Numbered from the stretch's first letter, positions 1 to 16,400 are shown. The stretch: DNA of 64,000 nt from Taxillus chinensis (GCA_023512835.1 CM042087.1:41296517-41360516); one strand, 5' to 3'. Translations and numbers: made by a program. Notes: generated by a model from the letters alone, not told the origin.

Positions 1-664
1 TGAATATCTTCCCTAACTATCCACTCATCATCGGAAGGCACATCAATAGAACTATAGGGTCAACATCATTGGGCATGTTCTATTCATATGTCCTCTATTC
101 ACTCTTTGAGTTACACCATTACTAGTTGATCCCATTGTAGATCTACTATTTAATGTTGTATTTTTATCGATCATCTCCTCCCTAACCATTTGATGCATTC
201 TCTTTAACTTTCTTAATTCCTAAAAAAAAAAAAAAATCATCTCTAGCTTCCAGTATAACTTTCGGACATGAAAAACATTTTCTCTTTTACCGGCCATATG
301 TTCTTAATATTCTCCCCATAATTTCTTTTTCACAAAATATGCAACAAACATACTTATATCCTTTCTTCTTATCCTATTCCATTTCATTTTCATATTTCCA
401 AGCCAAATATCTACTACAAGAATAAATGATATCTACAAGAATAAATATAATAAAATAAATTAATTATAGACAATAAGAGTAAGACAGTATATTATCCAAA
501 TAAAATTAATTAAAGATTTACTTAAAAGTTGAAATAAATCGTGAGTTAACATTTGAGTCAACATCAGAACTCAAAAGTAAGATGTTTTAGTTATTTTTGG
601 ACAGTTAAATGACCAAACACACCAAGAGACAGAAGATACTGAAGAAGAAAAGAAAATGCTTAAC

Positions 665-3600
665 TTGAACCAAACCAGCTGGAGAAGCAACAATAATGTC
701 TGATGAATAGAAGTCACTGTACAACTTAATGCTCCCCCTGAAAAAATTAATATGAAAAAACAGGATGAACTTCAACAAATCAAAGAAAATGAATGTAAAG
801 TTTGAAGATAACAAGCAACAATTATTCAAAATTTTAGCAATACATTTTAGATAAGCGACAGTGACAATTTCTTTAATGACATGCCTGATTTTTTTGTCAT
901 GTTGTCTGGCGGAAGGAAACTAGAGCTTTTATTTTTTCCTCTAGATAGGAAAATGATTGCAGATTTTAAAGGAAGCAGCCGGACCTAGCATGGCCATGTG
1001 CAATGTTCATGTCTAAAAAAGAATTCTCTCTAGGTTGGCTTTGAATTTGCTCTTATAGAAGTAGGAGAACCACAAATGAAGACAGAATTATATGGGAGAG
1101 CACAAAGCAAACGAAGACGCAGATGGCATAAAGGGAGACAAGATGCAAGAAGGCAAGTTCTCAGTTGCCAGATATAACAACATACAAATAATGAAAAATA
1201 AAAATTCAACATTAATCTATGTGTCAAATAATCTGAATCAAACACAGTACATAACAAATAAATATAATCTGTGCAGGCTTAGGGACTCATTTCATAAACT
1301 CGTAAAAAAGAATGAGTTCACTTAGACTGCTTGTCATTGTATATCAACTATTAAAATTAGCAAAAAAAAAAAAAAAGTAAGATACATACCTGGTAAATTT
1401 AATGCCTACCATAAAAGAATCATTGTTATCCCCCTGAAAGAGAACTTGGAAATCAGACGGCTTGGAAGACTTTTGGGATTTCAAATTTTCAGGATTCTGA
1501 TCCTTGATTTCTTCATCTACTCCAAACATCTTGCAAAAACGATCCCAATGCTCGACATTGACCTTGGACAACTGAAGCCCCCACCACAACAAAAAAAAAT
1601 ACAGATTTAAACATCAATACAGACAATGACACCACAAAGTTTACTCTGACATAGTTGAACCATTTTATTACTTAAACATAACCAAGAATTTAATTTAAGA
1701 TCTTAGGTAGTGTTGTCCTTGCACAGTATCAGCGGTGATTCTGTTAGGAGATAATCCAAGTTTTGAAGAGTTGTCTGAACATCCTAAATAACTTGAAATG
1801 AGAAGACCAGCTAACATGTGAATTTTAAGTTTAATCACATCCAGTTAAAACACGACAGAAATTGTCTGATGCAGATGCACAGCCCATATACAACATATAA
1901 TAAAATACAGTTCCATACAATATCTCCTACTACATATTACCTAGTAGTAACTTATCCTTAGAGTTTTCTAGTTTCATTATTCTTTCTTAGAAGTGTCTTA
2001 GTTTCATAATAGTATTTCTTATTTCCTAGTATGGCAATGAATCAAGCCTGATGCATGTACCTGTGGTGAGGTTGAGTTGATGGATAAATTTACGATGTAT
2101 AGACTACATTCTACTCTCCCTATTCTCCCTTCCTTTCATTTTTTTCTTCTTCTGATTCCTTTTTCAGTATCTTTACTCTTCATATGAGCACCATTTCGAT
2201 CCACATAATTCAAAACTTAGTTGGTCCATATTATCTATGGAATTTTAATCCCTCTATGCCAGCTTCTCAGGGCTGCTCCAATTACTAATTACTTAATTTA
2301 GCTAGATTATACTATTCCTTAGGTCCACCCTCGAAAAAACATTCAGCTGCAGTCTCAATTTCTAATATCTCAATAGTTCCCACCACCCAAAGTGAAATGC
2401 AAACAAACCATTAGAAGAAGAAGAGGAGCTACATTGAGAAAAAATATTTTTAAAAAAATTACACAAGATACCAGATCTACCTTGTGGGGGGTAAGTTGTA
2501 TTAGCCTCTTAACAAAACGAAATGCAATACTTCCAAGTGGCAGCATGATTAGAACCTGATTCACAAAAATAAAAAATAATCACTGAAAATGAGATTGAAT
2601 CCATGACAGCACTGGAGCTACGAAACTTATACACAAAAGTAGATAAGCCCTATTTTCAGTGAAATAATCTTAAAAGCTACTATCTCTTTTTAACAACAAA
2701 CATGCAGCTTGTTTTTCACTATGAATTCCATTAAGATGGGATATAGGCAGCAATTCAGTAAGTAGAGAGGCCATTAGCCTGCTAGGTATTCTGCAATGAT
2801 GAAAAATCTCTTCACTTTGTTGTAACAACAATTGAACAAATGTTTTCACTATGAATTCCATTAAGATGGGATATAGGCTGCAATTCAGTAAGTAGAGAGG
2901 CCATTAGCCTGCTAGGTATTCTGCAATGATGAAAAATCTCTTCACTTTGTTGTAACAACAATTGAACAAATGGTCTGCAATGAGCACAATCTTACCAAGC
3001 ACAAATATGCTTCTCATTCTTTCTTCCATACACTTACTAATTGCAAATCTTATACACTTACAAATAAATGTAGAACATCTAGTGAGATCTTGCTTAATGA
3101 GAAAGTTACAGAAAGACAAAATTGGATTTTCAGTATCCCATATTACGAGAATATATTACAAATATCTTCAAATAAATGTAGAATATTTTACGAGATCAGG
3201 TTGTAGTTGTAATCATTCTTGCAATAAGAATTTTGCTCTTTTCTATTCTTCTAGTTCTAAATAATCAAGAGCATATAATGTGAAGACAAAATAGGATTGC
3301 TCCATGATATATAGCTTCACAAAATAAGGCAAATAAATAACTACTGAATTATCCACGACAACATTGTCTCATCGATCAATTCTTATCAAGTGGACAATAG
3401 GAGTCAACACCGGCCAATATTGGTCAAACCTAGTAAATGGTGGTTAGCTATGGTTCACGGTGGTCAACAAATGTAAATCATCAATTTATAAAATAAAGGC
3501 ATGGTCAAATTTTATTTACATAGACATGCCAATCATCACAACTTTGGTTTGATAAGAATGAAAAATGAGGTTTTCAGGGGAATCTATTCCCAAGTGACCG

Positions 3601-6600
3601 AATGATTTTCATCATGAACCAAATGTGGGTATTAGAATAATGTGCACGACACTTCAGTTTCATTCCATTGCCATGAATCAAGCATGGAAACCTTAGATCT
3701 CATTCCATTATGGCACACCGAACATACAGTAATTTTTCAAGCACCAGCAACAGGTCACTCAATCATGCAATCTCTTTATTTCGATAATTCACAACCATTT
3801 TCATCCATTAGGACACCCAATATACATTTACAATAGAACTGTTGTATACAGTTTTAAGTCAAGAAATAAATGTTTACAAAGAATTTATGGAAGAGTGAAA
3901 ATAGTGTACATAAATTAGTTAAAGAGGCAATTCATAAACTTGTATGGACATAAACTTATGAAAGGGTTGTCGATTCAACAGAAAATTGAGTGTAAACATG
4001 ACGTAGCAACAAGATTTATGAGCGACCTTCCACATTACCTTTGGACGAGTAAATCCATGATCAATGAAACCACCACTCACAAGAACTTCATCTGCAACTT
4101 CTGAATGCTTACCAAGCTTCGCATCATTCTTTTTTACAAGATAGCTAGTTCTTAAAACATGATTCAGCTGCATAAAAACAGCAATTACTCAGCCAACACA
4201 ACTACAACCTCAATGCAAGGTATGTCAAAAACTAAAGAAAAATTCAAAAAAAATCAACAAAAGTTGGAATGACACAAACTCACAGAATGAATAATGTATG
4301 CATCCATGACAGTTGATTCTTCTTCAGAACCTTTCAGATAAAATGGCTTCTTGTTACAGTGCAATATATCACGGTAGCTATTGCCTGGGAAAGCATATGA
4401 GCAAAAACAAGTAAATAGACAAAGAAACAAATATATGCAGAACAATAATTAAGTAGCAGAGCAGAAAACAATGTTTAAGGACCAATATCCAACAAAAAAT
4501 TCATCCAGAATCCACCCAATCTCTATTTAGCACTCTTCTTTAAGAAAAGTCAGCACATAATAAGACTATCATGAAGCAAGAACAGAGGCCTTTCAAAAAT
4601 TTCAGCTTCCAATGAAGCGACAACAATTGCAGAGTTCTGGAAAGGGAGGCCTTGAAAAGTCTCGTTCACCCCAAATGCTCGAGGACTGGAAGGTTGAAGG
4701 TTTCTAAGATTTTTTTTGATATTGTATAGCAGCAAGCTAGAGGATGACAACCCAATAAAGTTAAGGTCCCGGGAGGGACAACAGGGACAAAGATTTCTCT
4801 GCGACAAGTTTCTTTGAGGTCATCAATGACTGAAGGGCCCAAGAAAGTGATAGCAACTAGTAGTGGCCAACCATATAAACTGCAAAAATACCCTTTAGGA
4901 TGGCTTTCTTCACTTAGGAGGCAACCTGGGGCAGGATTTTGACTCTTGGCCAGCTACAGAGAAGGGGCATCCCAATGAGTAGATGCTTGTTGTGCAAGAA
5001 AACAGGAGAACAGGGTGAATCTCTTGTTCTATTGTTGCTAGACACGCCACCTTTTGAACTAGAGAGGGGTGAAAGCAAGGGAGGGAGGGTAGGAGATCTC
5101 ATTATTGAGCCATGTATGGTAGTTTTTTTTATTCACTTGGTGGGAATAAAATTGTCAGATTTTTGAGAACCTTGAGAGTGGGCTCCAAAAAGTGAAAGGA
5201 GAGTTTTGGCCCTTGATCTTAGATGTATTTTCTTATTGAAATCTGCGTTGTCCCGAGGGGGTCATTCATCTCTTTTTATTTTGAGGCTTCTTGTTTAACT
5301 GTGATACCAGTTTGGTGTCTTGCTCAATAAATTTCTTCTTTTGATTATAATAAAAATTAGCTTCAAAGAACTGATCCCATAGACACAAACATTCCTTCCC
5401 AACCAGATGCAGAAGAAAATAGAAAGTGTGCATAGAAAAATCCAAAATCCCCTAAAACTTGTTGAGCTTATCGTTGATTATTGGCATTAAGCAGATAAAA
5501 CCAGATTCTTCCATAAAGGAAACCCAAGAGAGAAGGCAACATCACCAGCCTCCTTACCAAAAAGATTTCTAATGAAATGGAAGTGTTCCAAGTTAAGGAT
5601 TATTTAAATTCGTAGAGAAAAATTTAGCCAAAAAAGAACTATGAGGGGAGGAGAGATGACATAGATGTTAAAAGCATCAAAAAGGGAAGTATCTGTCCTT
5701 CCAATAGAGAATGCCATGCATGTCCACCCTTCTCATGACCCAACTAAACAGGACAATAAAGATATAGCCATCATGTAAAATATTTGTATGTCACTGATTA
5801 AAATGTTTTAACTGTAAACCTTGCCTTAATCCCGGTGGGGAAATAACTTGGAACAGATGCAATGCCAACATTAATTGAAACACCTTAACTTACAGAGGAA
5901 GAAGAAAGAACTCTGCTTGGATGACAGAAAACCGTTACTTCCAGATTTTTGGAATACATCCAACAAGTGTTTATATAGCTTTGGCTGGAGAGCATGATGA
6001 AAATCCCTGTCAACATCCTGCGAAGTAAAAAAAATAGTGTGAAATACCACAGGCGAGGAGGAGGGAAACAACAAGGTAAATCAGGAATGAAGTTAAGGAA
6101 GGCTCAAACAAGTAGGAAAGGAAAATAAATCAAATTTTCAGTGCTAATGATAACAGATTGATTCACGTAGACAACCAAGAATAACATTTATATGCAGACG
6201 ATAATAGGAATTCTAAGAACAACATTAATGCAAGTGCAAGTTATACTAAAAAGGAATTTTTTGCACCATCCTTTACATTTTAACAAAACAAGTGAACAAC
6301 ACACTTCTATGATCAATGGTATTTCGAAGAATAGGTTCAATGAAGACTAATCTGGCAACATTTATCACTCTGTAACAGTTCCTAGGCATTTATCACACGT
6401 AGATTCATTAAACATGTAACCTACTCATTTATCACTCTGTCATAGTCCCTAGACATTTATCACATGTAGATTCATTGAACTTGTAGCGTAGGTATGAACT
6501 TCATTGTAATGACCAAACACCAGGTGTATATATATATTTTCCTAATGTACAAACAAAAATAAAAAAAAAAGTAGAAAGAAGAGGTGAAATTCATATCTTC

Positions 6601-9600
6601 ACATGGTATCAAAGCTAGGTTTGTCCAAAACTTGATCTCAACCTTCATTTTTGTTTCTTTGTGGCCTTTATTGCCAATTAACTTGTCTTTCAGCCTTAAT
6701 CGCTAACCTTTGTACCTATAAGAATATCAAACATTTCTTAAACTCCCTCTAATCCAACTGCCACTTAGGAAGTACTCGCCCAAATCCAACTAGGCGAGTT
6801 ACCACTGTTCCAAACAACTTACAAGTTGGATGGAAAGAACTACCTCACCTAATCTCAACTAGTTCGCACAATCATTGAAGGGAGAGTGAAGATTGACCAC
6901 TTTACGGGAACTGAACGACCCAATGCTGACAATCCCAAATTGGAGTGTGGGATGAAACAGATTCCATAATCATGGCATGGTTATGGAACTCCATGCTCCT
7001 TGATGTCAGTCAAACATGCTTGTTCTTGGCTACTGCCAAGGATATATGGGACTTTCTCCAACAAACATACTCCAAAGCCAATGACGATACCCAAGTCTAT
7101 GACATTAAGGTGAAAACTATGGCAACTAAACAAGGAGGTAAGTCAGTTACCGAGTACACAAACCGCCTTTTGTCCTTGTGGAAAGAACTCGATCATTATT
7201 GAGTGATTGAAACACATTGCTTTAGAGACGCTGGTGTACTCAAGAAGTATATTGAGAAGGATCGAATCTATGACTTTCTAGTTGGACTCAATCCAGAATT
7301 CGATCAAGTAAATGTCCAAATCCTTGGAAAATCAATATCTAGTCCCGATGAAGTAGTGGCACTGGTTAGGGGTGAAGAAAGTCAGCGGAACTTAATGTTA
7401 GAATCATCACACACAAATGAATCTGCCCTTGCAGCGTGAACAGGACATTAAGTACAATATTTCTACCATTGGACAGGTTCTACAAACCAACACTCAAGGG
7501 TCAAAGCCCCAGAATCGTGACCAGTTGTGGTGCACCTATTGCAAAAAGGCATGCTATACATGGGAGAAATGTTGGAAACTCCATGGCAAAACTCCAAAGG
7601 AGAGTCCTCATGGAATCACAGTCAAGCCCATATGACAGCAAGACAACATAAAGAAAGACCTTCATCCTTGGAGGGTTTGAACCAAGGGGAAATTGAGGAG
7701 GTAGGATCTTTTCTTGGCACATTAAGGACGAACTTTGGTGCATGTTCCTAGCATCCTCAGGTACATGTCTCCATTCCGTCAGGTTAGCAATCGTAGGCTT
7801 ACCAACCACCACTTCCTGAGTCTTGGACTCTGAGAGCATGTAACCATATGACATATAACCCAACATGTTCTCAACTTACACTCCAAGCCCCAGAACCAAA
7901 AAGATAGCTGCAACTACCCACCTCACTATGGCTGGTTTTGGCAAAGTAATCCATAGTCTGTCCATAATCTTGCAAAATGTTCTCCATGTTCTTAAACTAA
8001 TTACTAATCTTATTTCTATTCAAAAGCTCACATCTGATCTATTCTGTTAAGTTGTTTTCTACTCTGATTGCTATAAATTTCAGGACAAACACTCAGAGAG
8101 AACGATTGGTCATGCTAAGGAACGGGATGGACTATATACCTTGAAGCCTCTGCTCAACCTGACCAAGTGGAAAACACACAGTCAAACACCATTTTATCCT
8201 CATGTTTGTTAACTAATAAAGAATAGGTCTAGCTCTATCACTGCCGACTTGGACATCCTTCCTTTACTACCATTCAAACTATGTTTTCAGATCTTTTTAA
8301 AACAATAAATGCCTTTCACTGTGATGTTTGTGAATTTGCCTAACATAATCGTATATCGTATCCACTTAGTTCCTCACAGAGTTCTATTCCGTTTGACCTC
8401 GTGCACAGTGACATTTGGGGACCATCACCAATTCCAACTATCAATGGAGCAAAGTGGTTTGTCTCTTTCATTGATGACTGCACTCATGTCACTTGATTAT
8501 TTCTTCTTAAACAAAAATCTGATTTTAACACTATTATACCATCTTTGTTCTCTATGATTTAGGACTGATAATGCACGATTACTTCAATCAAACTCTTTTC
8601 CCATATTTCCAAAAAAGAAGGCATTGTTCATGAGTCTTCATGTGCATATATGCCCCAACAAAATGACATAGCAGAAAGAAAGAATGATTATTTACTTGAG
8701 TGTGCCTGAGCCCTTATGTTCCAAACAACTTTTCCTAAATTCTTATGGGGCAAGGTTGTTGTTACTGCGACATACCTTATTAATCGAATGCCTTCCCAGG
8801 TACTCATCCAACAAAGTCCTATCAGTGTGTTAGCTCAATTCCTTCCTAACTTACACATTCAAGGACATCTCTCTCCCAAAATCTTTCGGTGTGTAGCTTT
8901 TGTGCACCTTCCTACCTCAACTCGCGACAAACTTGAGCCAAGAGCCCTGAAATGCATCTTTGTTGGAAACCCACTTACTCAAAAGAGTTATAAATGTTAA
9001 TATCCTCCAACTAGAAGATGCATATTTCTTATTTCAGCCGATGTTTCCTTCCATGAGGCTGAATCTTATTACACCGTCTCTCATCATTGGGGGGAGAAAT
9101 CTATAAGGTAAGATGAGAGTAGTGATTTTCTCTCTAGCCATGACCTCAACATCCTTGTGTCCCCTTCACATCACCATATCTCTCTTCAGTAGCAAGTTAC
9201 TCAGTCCCCACAAAACCAACCTACACAACAAACAGTCACCTAACCTGTATAGCCCCTTAACACTGTTAACCAGCAGCCGCTGCAACAAGTTATCCAATCC
9301 CCACAACAGTCGCCACAGTCAGTCCGCCTTGATAAGAAGTTTAACAGAGTATATTCAAGGAACACAGCAAAAATCATGAACCTGGTGCATGACCACGACT
9401 CCAACCTCAGTAGTCTTGGAAAGGCGGTAAGTTCTAACTATGCCTGAGGCCTTATCCCAAAAGGAATAGAAACAAGCCATGGATGTGAAAATGGAAGCAC
9501 CGGAAAGATTAATACCTAGAAATTAGCAACGTAGCCTAGGGATAAGAAGCCAATGGGCTGCAAATGGGTATACACTGTAAAGTACAAGGCAGATGGCTCT

Positions 9601-10426
9601 ATATAGAGATATAAGGCAAGATTGTTGCCAAAGGATATACCCCGAACATATGAAATTGATTACCTGGATACCTTTGCTCCGATAGCTAAGATGAATATAG
9701 TCCGATTGCTACTTTGTCTTGCGGCAAATTGTGCTTGAGACTTATAACAATTTAATGTGAAGAATGCATTTCTAGAGATCAGAAAGAAGAGATTTATATG
9801 ATAGTTCCACCAGGTTATGGAAAGAGTTTGACGATGACCATTGTGTATGCTAAAAAAGGCCTTATATGGTCTTAAACAGTCACCAAGGACATTATTTGAA
9901 AGGCTTGCTAGAGTTATGTGGATCATGGGCTACGAGCAAAGTCAAAGAGACCATACGTTATTCATTAAACATTCACCTTCAGGGGGGTTTATAGCTCTCC
10001 TTCTATATGTGGATAACATTATTATGACAGGGAATCATTTCGAAGAACAACAATAGGTACATCATTATCAAAGAACTCGAGACTAAAATGTTAGGAAGGT
10101 TGAAATACTTCCTTGGGATTGAGATTGCTCATTCCAAACAATGTATCTTCATATCTCAACAAAAATACATTCCAAACCTTATAAGAGAAACTGGAAAAAC
10201 AACCTCAGAACCAATTAGTACTCCAATAGATCCAAATATTAAAATTGAATTAGTAAAAGAGAATATAAAAAACATAAAGTGATTCATTTTTCATTTTTTT
10301 AGTGAAAAAAGTTCTTAAAGTTCATTAATCCAAAATCATCAACGTTGAATTGTGCAAAATGATATGTAGGCATAACCTCAAATATAACACAAAAAATGGG
10401 AGATGTCCCCTTCACAAATTTTGGCC

Positions 10427-10467
<41 letters not shown>

Positions 10468-13400
10468 ACCATATTTGGAGTACCAAAAGTCGCAAAACAT
10501 AGGAGGCAAAAATGGAAATACAAATGAAGTACCTTAAAGAAACACTCTCCAGTCCCTATCCACTTGCAGTTATGCATACCAACAACAGGCTCCTCCCATA
10601 CATATCTCTGCTTCCTCTCTGTGATATTATCGATCTCTTCCTTTGTTAACTTGTGCTCAAGATGAAAATCAAATGAGCTGAGTAAAAGCCAATAATCCAT
10701 CACAAAGTTGAATCAGTGGAATTGACACCAGACATACAAACGATGCAAGTTAAAGAGACTGATACCCCAAATTTAGTAAATTATAATATAACATTCTTCA
10801 AAAATTTAAAAGAAGCAAGCACAGCATATTACTACAAAAAATCTCAAATATCCTAAAAAGACCAAGCCAACATTTCAGAATGTCAAATCTTATGAGTTAG
10901 TAAACCATTAAACAGCTTTGGAGAAAAATAACTTAACATCCAAGGATTAAAGTTTATTCTTCTACGGCAATGAAAATGCAAGTAATAAGAAACTAACTTT
11001 TTAGATAATATTTTAAACATTCAGAATGACCATAAGGGGACCATAAGGGGACCTGTATTTTAAACATTCAGAAAGACCTTCAAACTCTTGACAATCACTT
11101 TTCATTATAAATATAAATCCCATTAAAATATAAATAGTACCTTTGGCTTTTCTTTATATAATAATCTTTGACTCTATAAAATTTCTCATGTGGGTATCTC
11201 CATCTTTGTAGAAAGTAAATCAAACCAAACCATTCAGCCATAATCCCAATAATATGGGATTGGATATATGAACCAAGCCATACATAAAGTTTATAATCGA
11301 TCTAATAAAGAGATCCTTAGCTTCCAAACATTTCTTTTTTTATAGGTAACTTCCAAACATTTCTATCAACCACAATCCTTTCTTTCGGATCTAATAATTC
11401 CATATCCACTGTTGTCACCTCCATTCAAATCATTTTTAAGCTTTTCGTAAATTTTTATCTTATTCAATATCAATTTTCTTCACCCTCCTAATAGCTACAT
11501 CCATTATTCTACATTCTTAATGGCCAAACAAACGTTAATGATTCTCTCACATCTTATTTTCAATCGGAGCTACCCCAATAATATTATGAATATCTTCACT
11601 TTAAATCTTTTCTATCCAAGGCTTACCACATATCCATCCAAACATTTGCATCTAAGCTACATGGAGCTTTCATGCATGTTGTTTCATGTTAATCTAATAC
11701 TCTATTTCATGTAACAAAGGAGGTCAAATAGTCATCCTTAAAAATTTTTATTTTAAACTCAATAGCACATTCCAGTTACGCAAAACTCTCATCATATTTT
11801 TTCACTTAAATCATCTAACTTTAATCTTATTGTTGACATCACCATAAATCTCTATATTTTGTTGAATTATTCACTTTAGGTACACTAACCATCGAGTGTA
11901 ATAACTCTTTGCTCATTATTCTTTCTTTTCTTAAATTTCACACATATATTTGGTCTTTCATTTACTTAATTTAAATTTTCAAACTTTCAAAGTTTGTCTC
12001 TATAACTCTAATTTTTTGTTAACCTCTTCTTTAAATATACACCACAGTATATCCTCACGAATATTTTTTGTTATCTCATCTATTACTATTATACAGATGA
12101 AAGGATTCAAAATTGATCCTTAATACATCTCTATTGTAATTAGAAATTCATCCATTAATTTACCACCATCTCTGAAATTAGTTATAAGTTATAACTTCAT
12201 CATACATATCCTTTATTATATTTACATATTCAATAGGAACTGCCTTCAAACTCTACTAGAGCACATCTCTACATACTCATTCATAGGCTTTTTTCAGATC
12301 TATGAAAACCATGTGAAAGTAAAATCTGCAATAAAATTAGCTCATAATAGGCAATGCTTTTTTATGAAAACTCATGATGAAATATTTTAGTTAATTCTTC
12401 CAAATTTTATTTGCAAGTTGCAACTTCCAATCACATTGAGAAATACTTCTAGTTTTATTTGTAAATATATTTTAAAAAATCAAAGATGCTTTCGTCTCTT
12501 CGTGCGTTGTTTGTCAGTTGGCTGGGTGGTGTGGGGCAGCATTCAACGATGTGACAGGCCATCTCTCGTTACATTCTTTGGAGTATTTGGCGGAAGCAGA
12601 ATGCGCAAGTTTTTGAGGATCGGGAGAGGCCCGCTGCCGAGCTCTATTATACATTTTTTCGTTCTTTAGGTGATTGGTTGTATGCTTCGGGCGAGTTGCG
12701 TTTTTCTTCCATCTAATTTGTTATGAATGTCTGTTCTTTATGATTGAGTTGTTGTCTTCGTTTTTGTAATCTTGCTTCTCGTGCACTTCTTGTGTGCGTT
12801 TTGATTCTCATAAATAAGATGTGTGCTATCTACCAAACATTTGCTTATTAAAAAAGGAGAAATTTCATTGAGGCCATCAAGAAAGCGACAAAGGATTACA
12901 ACAACCATGAATGATAAAAACAACTAACCCACCCTAGCAAAACAAATGACACAAATTGAATGTCAATGCCATGAGAATTTCTGCAAAGCAACGTACAAAA
13001 TGATACATAGTCACACAAAAGAGCAAAACAATCAACAGTGAATAAAGTCAGAAAGTTTAAGATCACCTTTTGATTTTTGATGCCTCAATAGTAGATAGGC
13101 CCGTAACTGTAAATTCATGCTCTTGGTCCAAATTGGAAATCTCCATCTCATTTTCACTTTTACCTTTTTCATCCTCCATATCCCCAGGCAAGACATGATT
13201 TCCTATATATAAATTTATTTATAAAATTAAAATAAAATAAAAACAAAAAAACTTTAAGCACTCATTTAAGTGAGAAGACCAACAAAATATGAATGATAAA
13301 AGTCAACACATAACAAAGAAAATAATCTGCTTTAAAAATTACACACGCTACATGGCATGGTGAAACAGAATCATAGCACTTTTTAGACATTTGCTTCATA

Positions 13401-16400
13401 GACAAAGAAACAGCATATTAATAGTACTAAAAAAACAGGCAAACTGTACGTCATTGGCAGACTGGCAGTGTATTTCGGTAGAGTTTTCTTTTCTTTTCTT
13501 TTTTCAGCATCAGAATTGGGGTAGAGTAATTAAAGAGCAAATTTCACTTTGAAAAGGGATTTTCCAGAATTTAGAAATACACTGTCTGGGTACTTGGAAA
13601 TACAAGGTAATTGGAAGGAGTATTTGTCCTATTATAAAATAAGATCAAAATACCACCTAACCATATGATGATTACAAACACTCACGCCCCTGGTTTCCTG
13701 AACCTCCCAATCATCTTCTACCTCCCAGTCATCTTCTTCGCCACATGGATCATGGATCATATTCTCCATCTTTGTCTTCATCCTCATCTCGATCTATGGT
13801 CACCAAGGTTTGTTCACCATGTCTCCAATGCTTTGCCTTTCAGTGTCAGAGGCATGCCAAAAAACTCAATTGCAGTGGCCACATCTGTCATCAAAGAGCC
13901 TCTTGCTGTCACAAAAGATCTCTTCATTCTCAAAGCAACCTCCGTAGGCCTTCTATGTGATCTGGCGCTTGATGCATCTAACAGTCTAGTGATAATTCAT
14001 GTGGAGTCAAAGCTCCTCACTGGAATCAGTACAAATGGTGACAGTGGAGATAGGAGATGCAGAGGACAAGGTGGCATAGGTTTCTGGTGCGCATGCCAGT
14101 CTTTGATCAGGGAGTTCTGTGAGAGCTCTCGGTATCTCGAGACAAACCTCTGGTTCTTCCAAACAAGTCCCTTGCACGTTTGCATCCACAGCTTCACCAC
14201 TGAGATCGGATCCAACTCAGAGATGAGACCAACCTCTTGTTTTTCCAAATGAGTCCCTTGCACTTCTAGATCCACAACTTCACCACCAGATCGGATCCGA
14301 ATACAAGACACATATTGGCACGATCACCCTAGTGATTTCCTTTCGGATATTGCATAATTTTGTGTTTTTTACTCTTGTTTTTTTAAATAATCCACATTGG
14401 ATATATCTAATTTGATGTAAGAATGTATATATCTTCTTTATAAAATCATATATGAATAATCGAGTTTGGGCTTTAAAATTCCTTCTACAATTATCCAAAC
14501 ACACTGAGGGTGTTTTAAAGATTATCTCAAAATTCAGGTTTCAAATATCAATGTTATCCAAACAAAAAATATATATAAATCCAGAATTTTAAAATCTCAT
14601 CAGTTGTCAAATCTTTATAATTTATAAATACCTTATACAAACCCAGCTTGAAAGAAATAGTGTACCATAAAAAAATCATTTTTAAGCTAGAAGGTGTAAA
14701 TTTCATATTAAAAAAAAAGGTTATCTAGGCCATGAGCAGATTTATATCAGAATTCTTAAAGTTCCAACCACCCTAAACCGTTAACTTTATCTCAAAAAGT
14801 AACCACATTCCAAAATTTATCCCTCTTGTTCCTAACCAAGTTTCATTTCTCCCACCGAGTTAACAAACACCAATAATTAATTGGTCACATTTGTTTTGTT
14901 TTTTTTTTATAAGTAATTGATTTTGATTGGTCACATTTCTAAATCAATCCTTAAAATAAGCCCCCATTCCAAGTCAAGTTTGTGGAATCAAAGAAAATGA
15001 TTCCAATATCATACACTTGGAATTAAAAAATGTGTTTTAAATCAATGTTGGGCACAAAAGTAACACATCCATAGAACAATCAGTTTGGAGCATTCAATCA
15101 TTGCCTTTACACAATATCCAAATTGAAGCGAGTGTCTCAGATTTGAAAAGGCTGGCATGATTCAAAATTTAAGTGCATGATGTAGAATGTAGATAATCAG
15201 AGCTCAAGATCATAGAAGGGCCATATTATTTTCCAATTTTAAACTATTCTCAAATAGTTTATCATAGAATGTATATATCATAGAGTAATTCTAAGAGCCA
15301 GAACAGGTGGCTTCAATAATAAATAAATAAAAATTGAAGTTCTAATATTAACAAATATTTGAACATTTCAACTATCCTTTGTGAGTTCATGTACGTCATA
15401 CTTTTATAAGCATTGATTAAAAAAATTAAGGAGAATTTATCAAAAAAATAATAATAAGGTGAAAATAAGGTTAAGAAAACGTTCAAACCTGACAAAGGTT
15501 TGTGCTTACCATTATCATAAGCATCCTCTTCTTCAGATGTGCTATGAGATGCATACCCACCATCTACATCTTGCTCATCTTCGTCCCCTTCTTCTTCTTC
15601 TTCTTCTTCTTCTTCTTCTTCTTCTTCAGACCCACTTTTGCCTTCTACTTCTCTTTGATTATTCAAATAAAAGCAAATAAAACAAGCAAGGAATTAGGTT
15701 TTGTTTTTTAAAATTAATTATAGACAGCATGCAGACAAAAAATATCATAAAATCAACAAATAGTAGGCCCACGAAAGAATAATGTTTTCTATAGTTATAT
15801 ACATGCAAAAGGACCTGCCAATGATTATTCTTAGATATTACGTGCCATGGTATAAAGCAAAGCCACAAAATAAGGCCCAAAGTAGAAGTAAGGACTGCAA
15901 AGTCTATGGTAGGCCAGCAACAACCCAACAAGCTAGCCTGCATGCAGACATGCACCACAAATAGGTCTGCTTCTTCTATTTAAAGAGGTATGATTTCATA
16001 ATTAAAACAACCTGGCCTGACGAGCTAAATTTAGTTCCCAAAAGATGTGGACGTTCATAATTAAAATAATTATGAATTATCAAATTAAAATCATAGTATA
16101 ACATTTTATACTATTTCAAATCGTAATGCAGAAATTCAGAGGGGACTTGGGTAAAGTTCGAGTAGAAGCTTGGAATGGGAATCCAGCAGGGACTCATTTG
16201 TGAATCTTCCATTCTGATCCATAAGTGCCTTTAGATTATAAAATCCGATTACGAGGGAAAAAGAGAGAAGAGAGTCACAACCTCTTATACACATTTGCAA
16301 GAGATTCACTGCCAGACCCTAAGGTCCTTAATAAATTATCATACATTGATGGCTCCTTATAAACCACCGCCTCTTGATCTTCTTCCTCTCCGCTAGTGGA

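Noticed and set aside
13665..14252. 195-codon plus-strand frame in a UTP25 intron
   Set aside because: Overlaps a repeat found elsewhere in non-coding DNA, has no recognisable domain, and the matching copy is broken.
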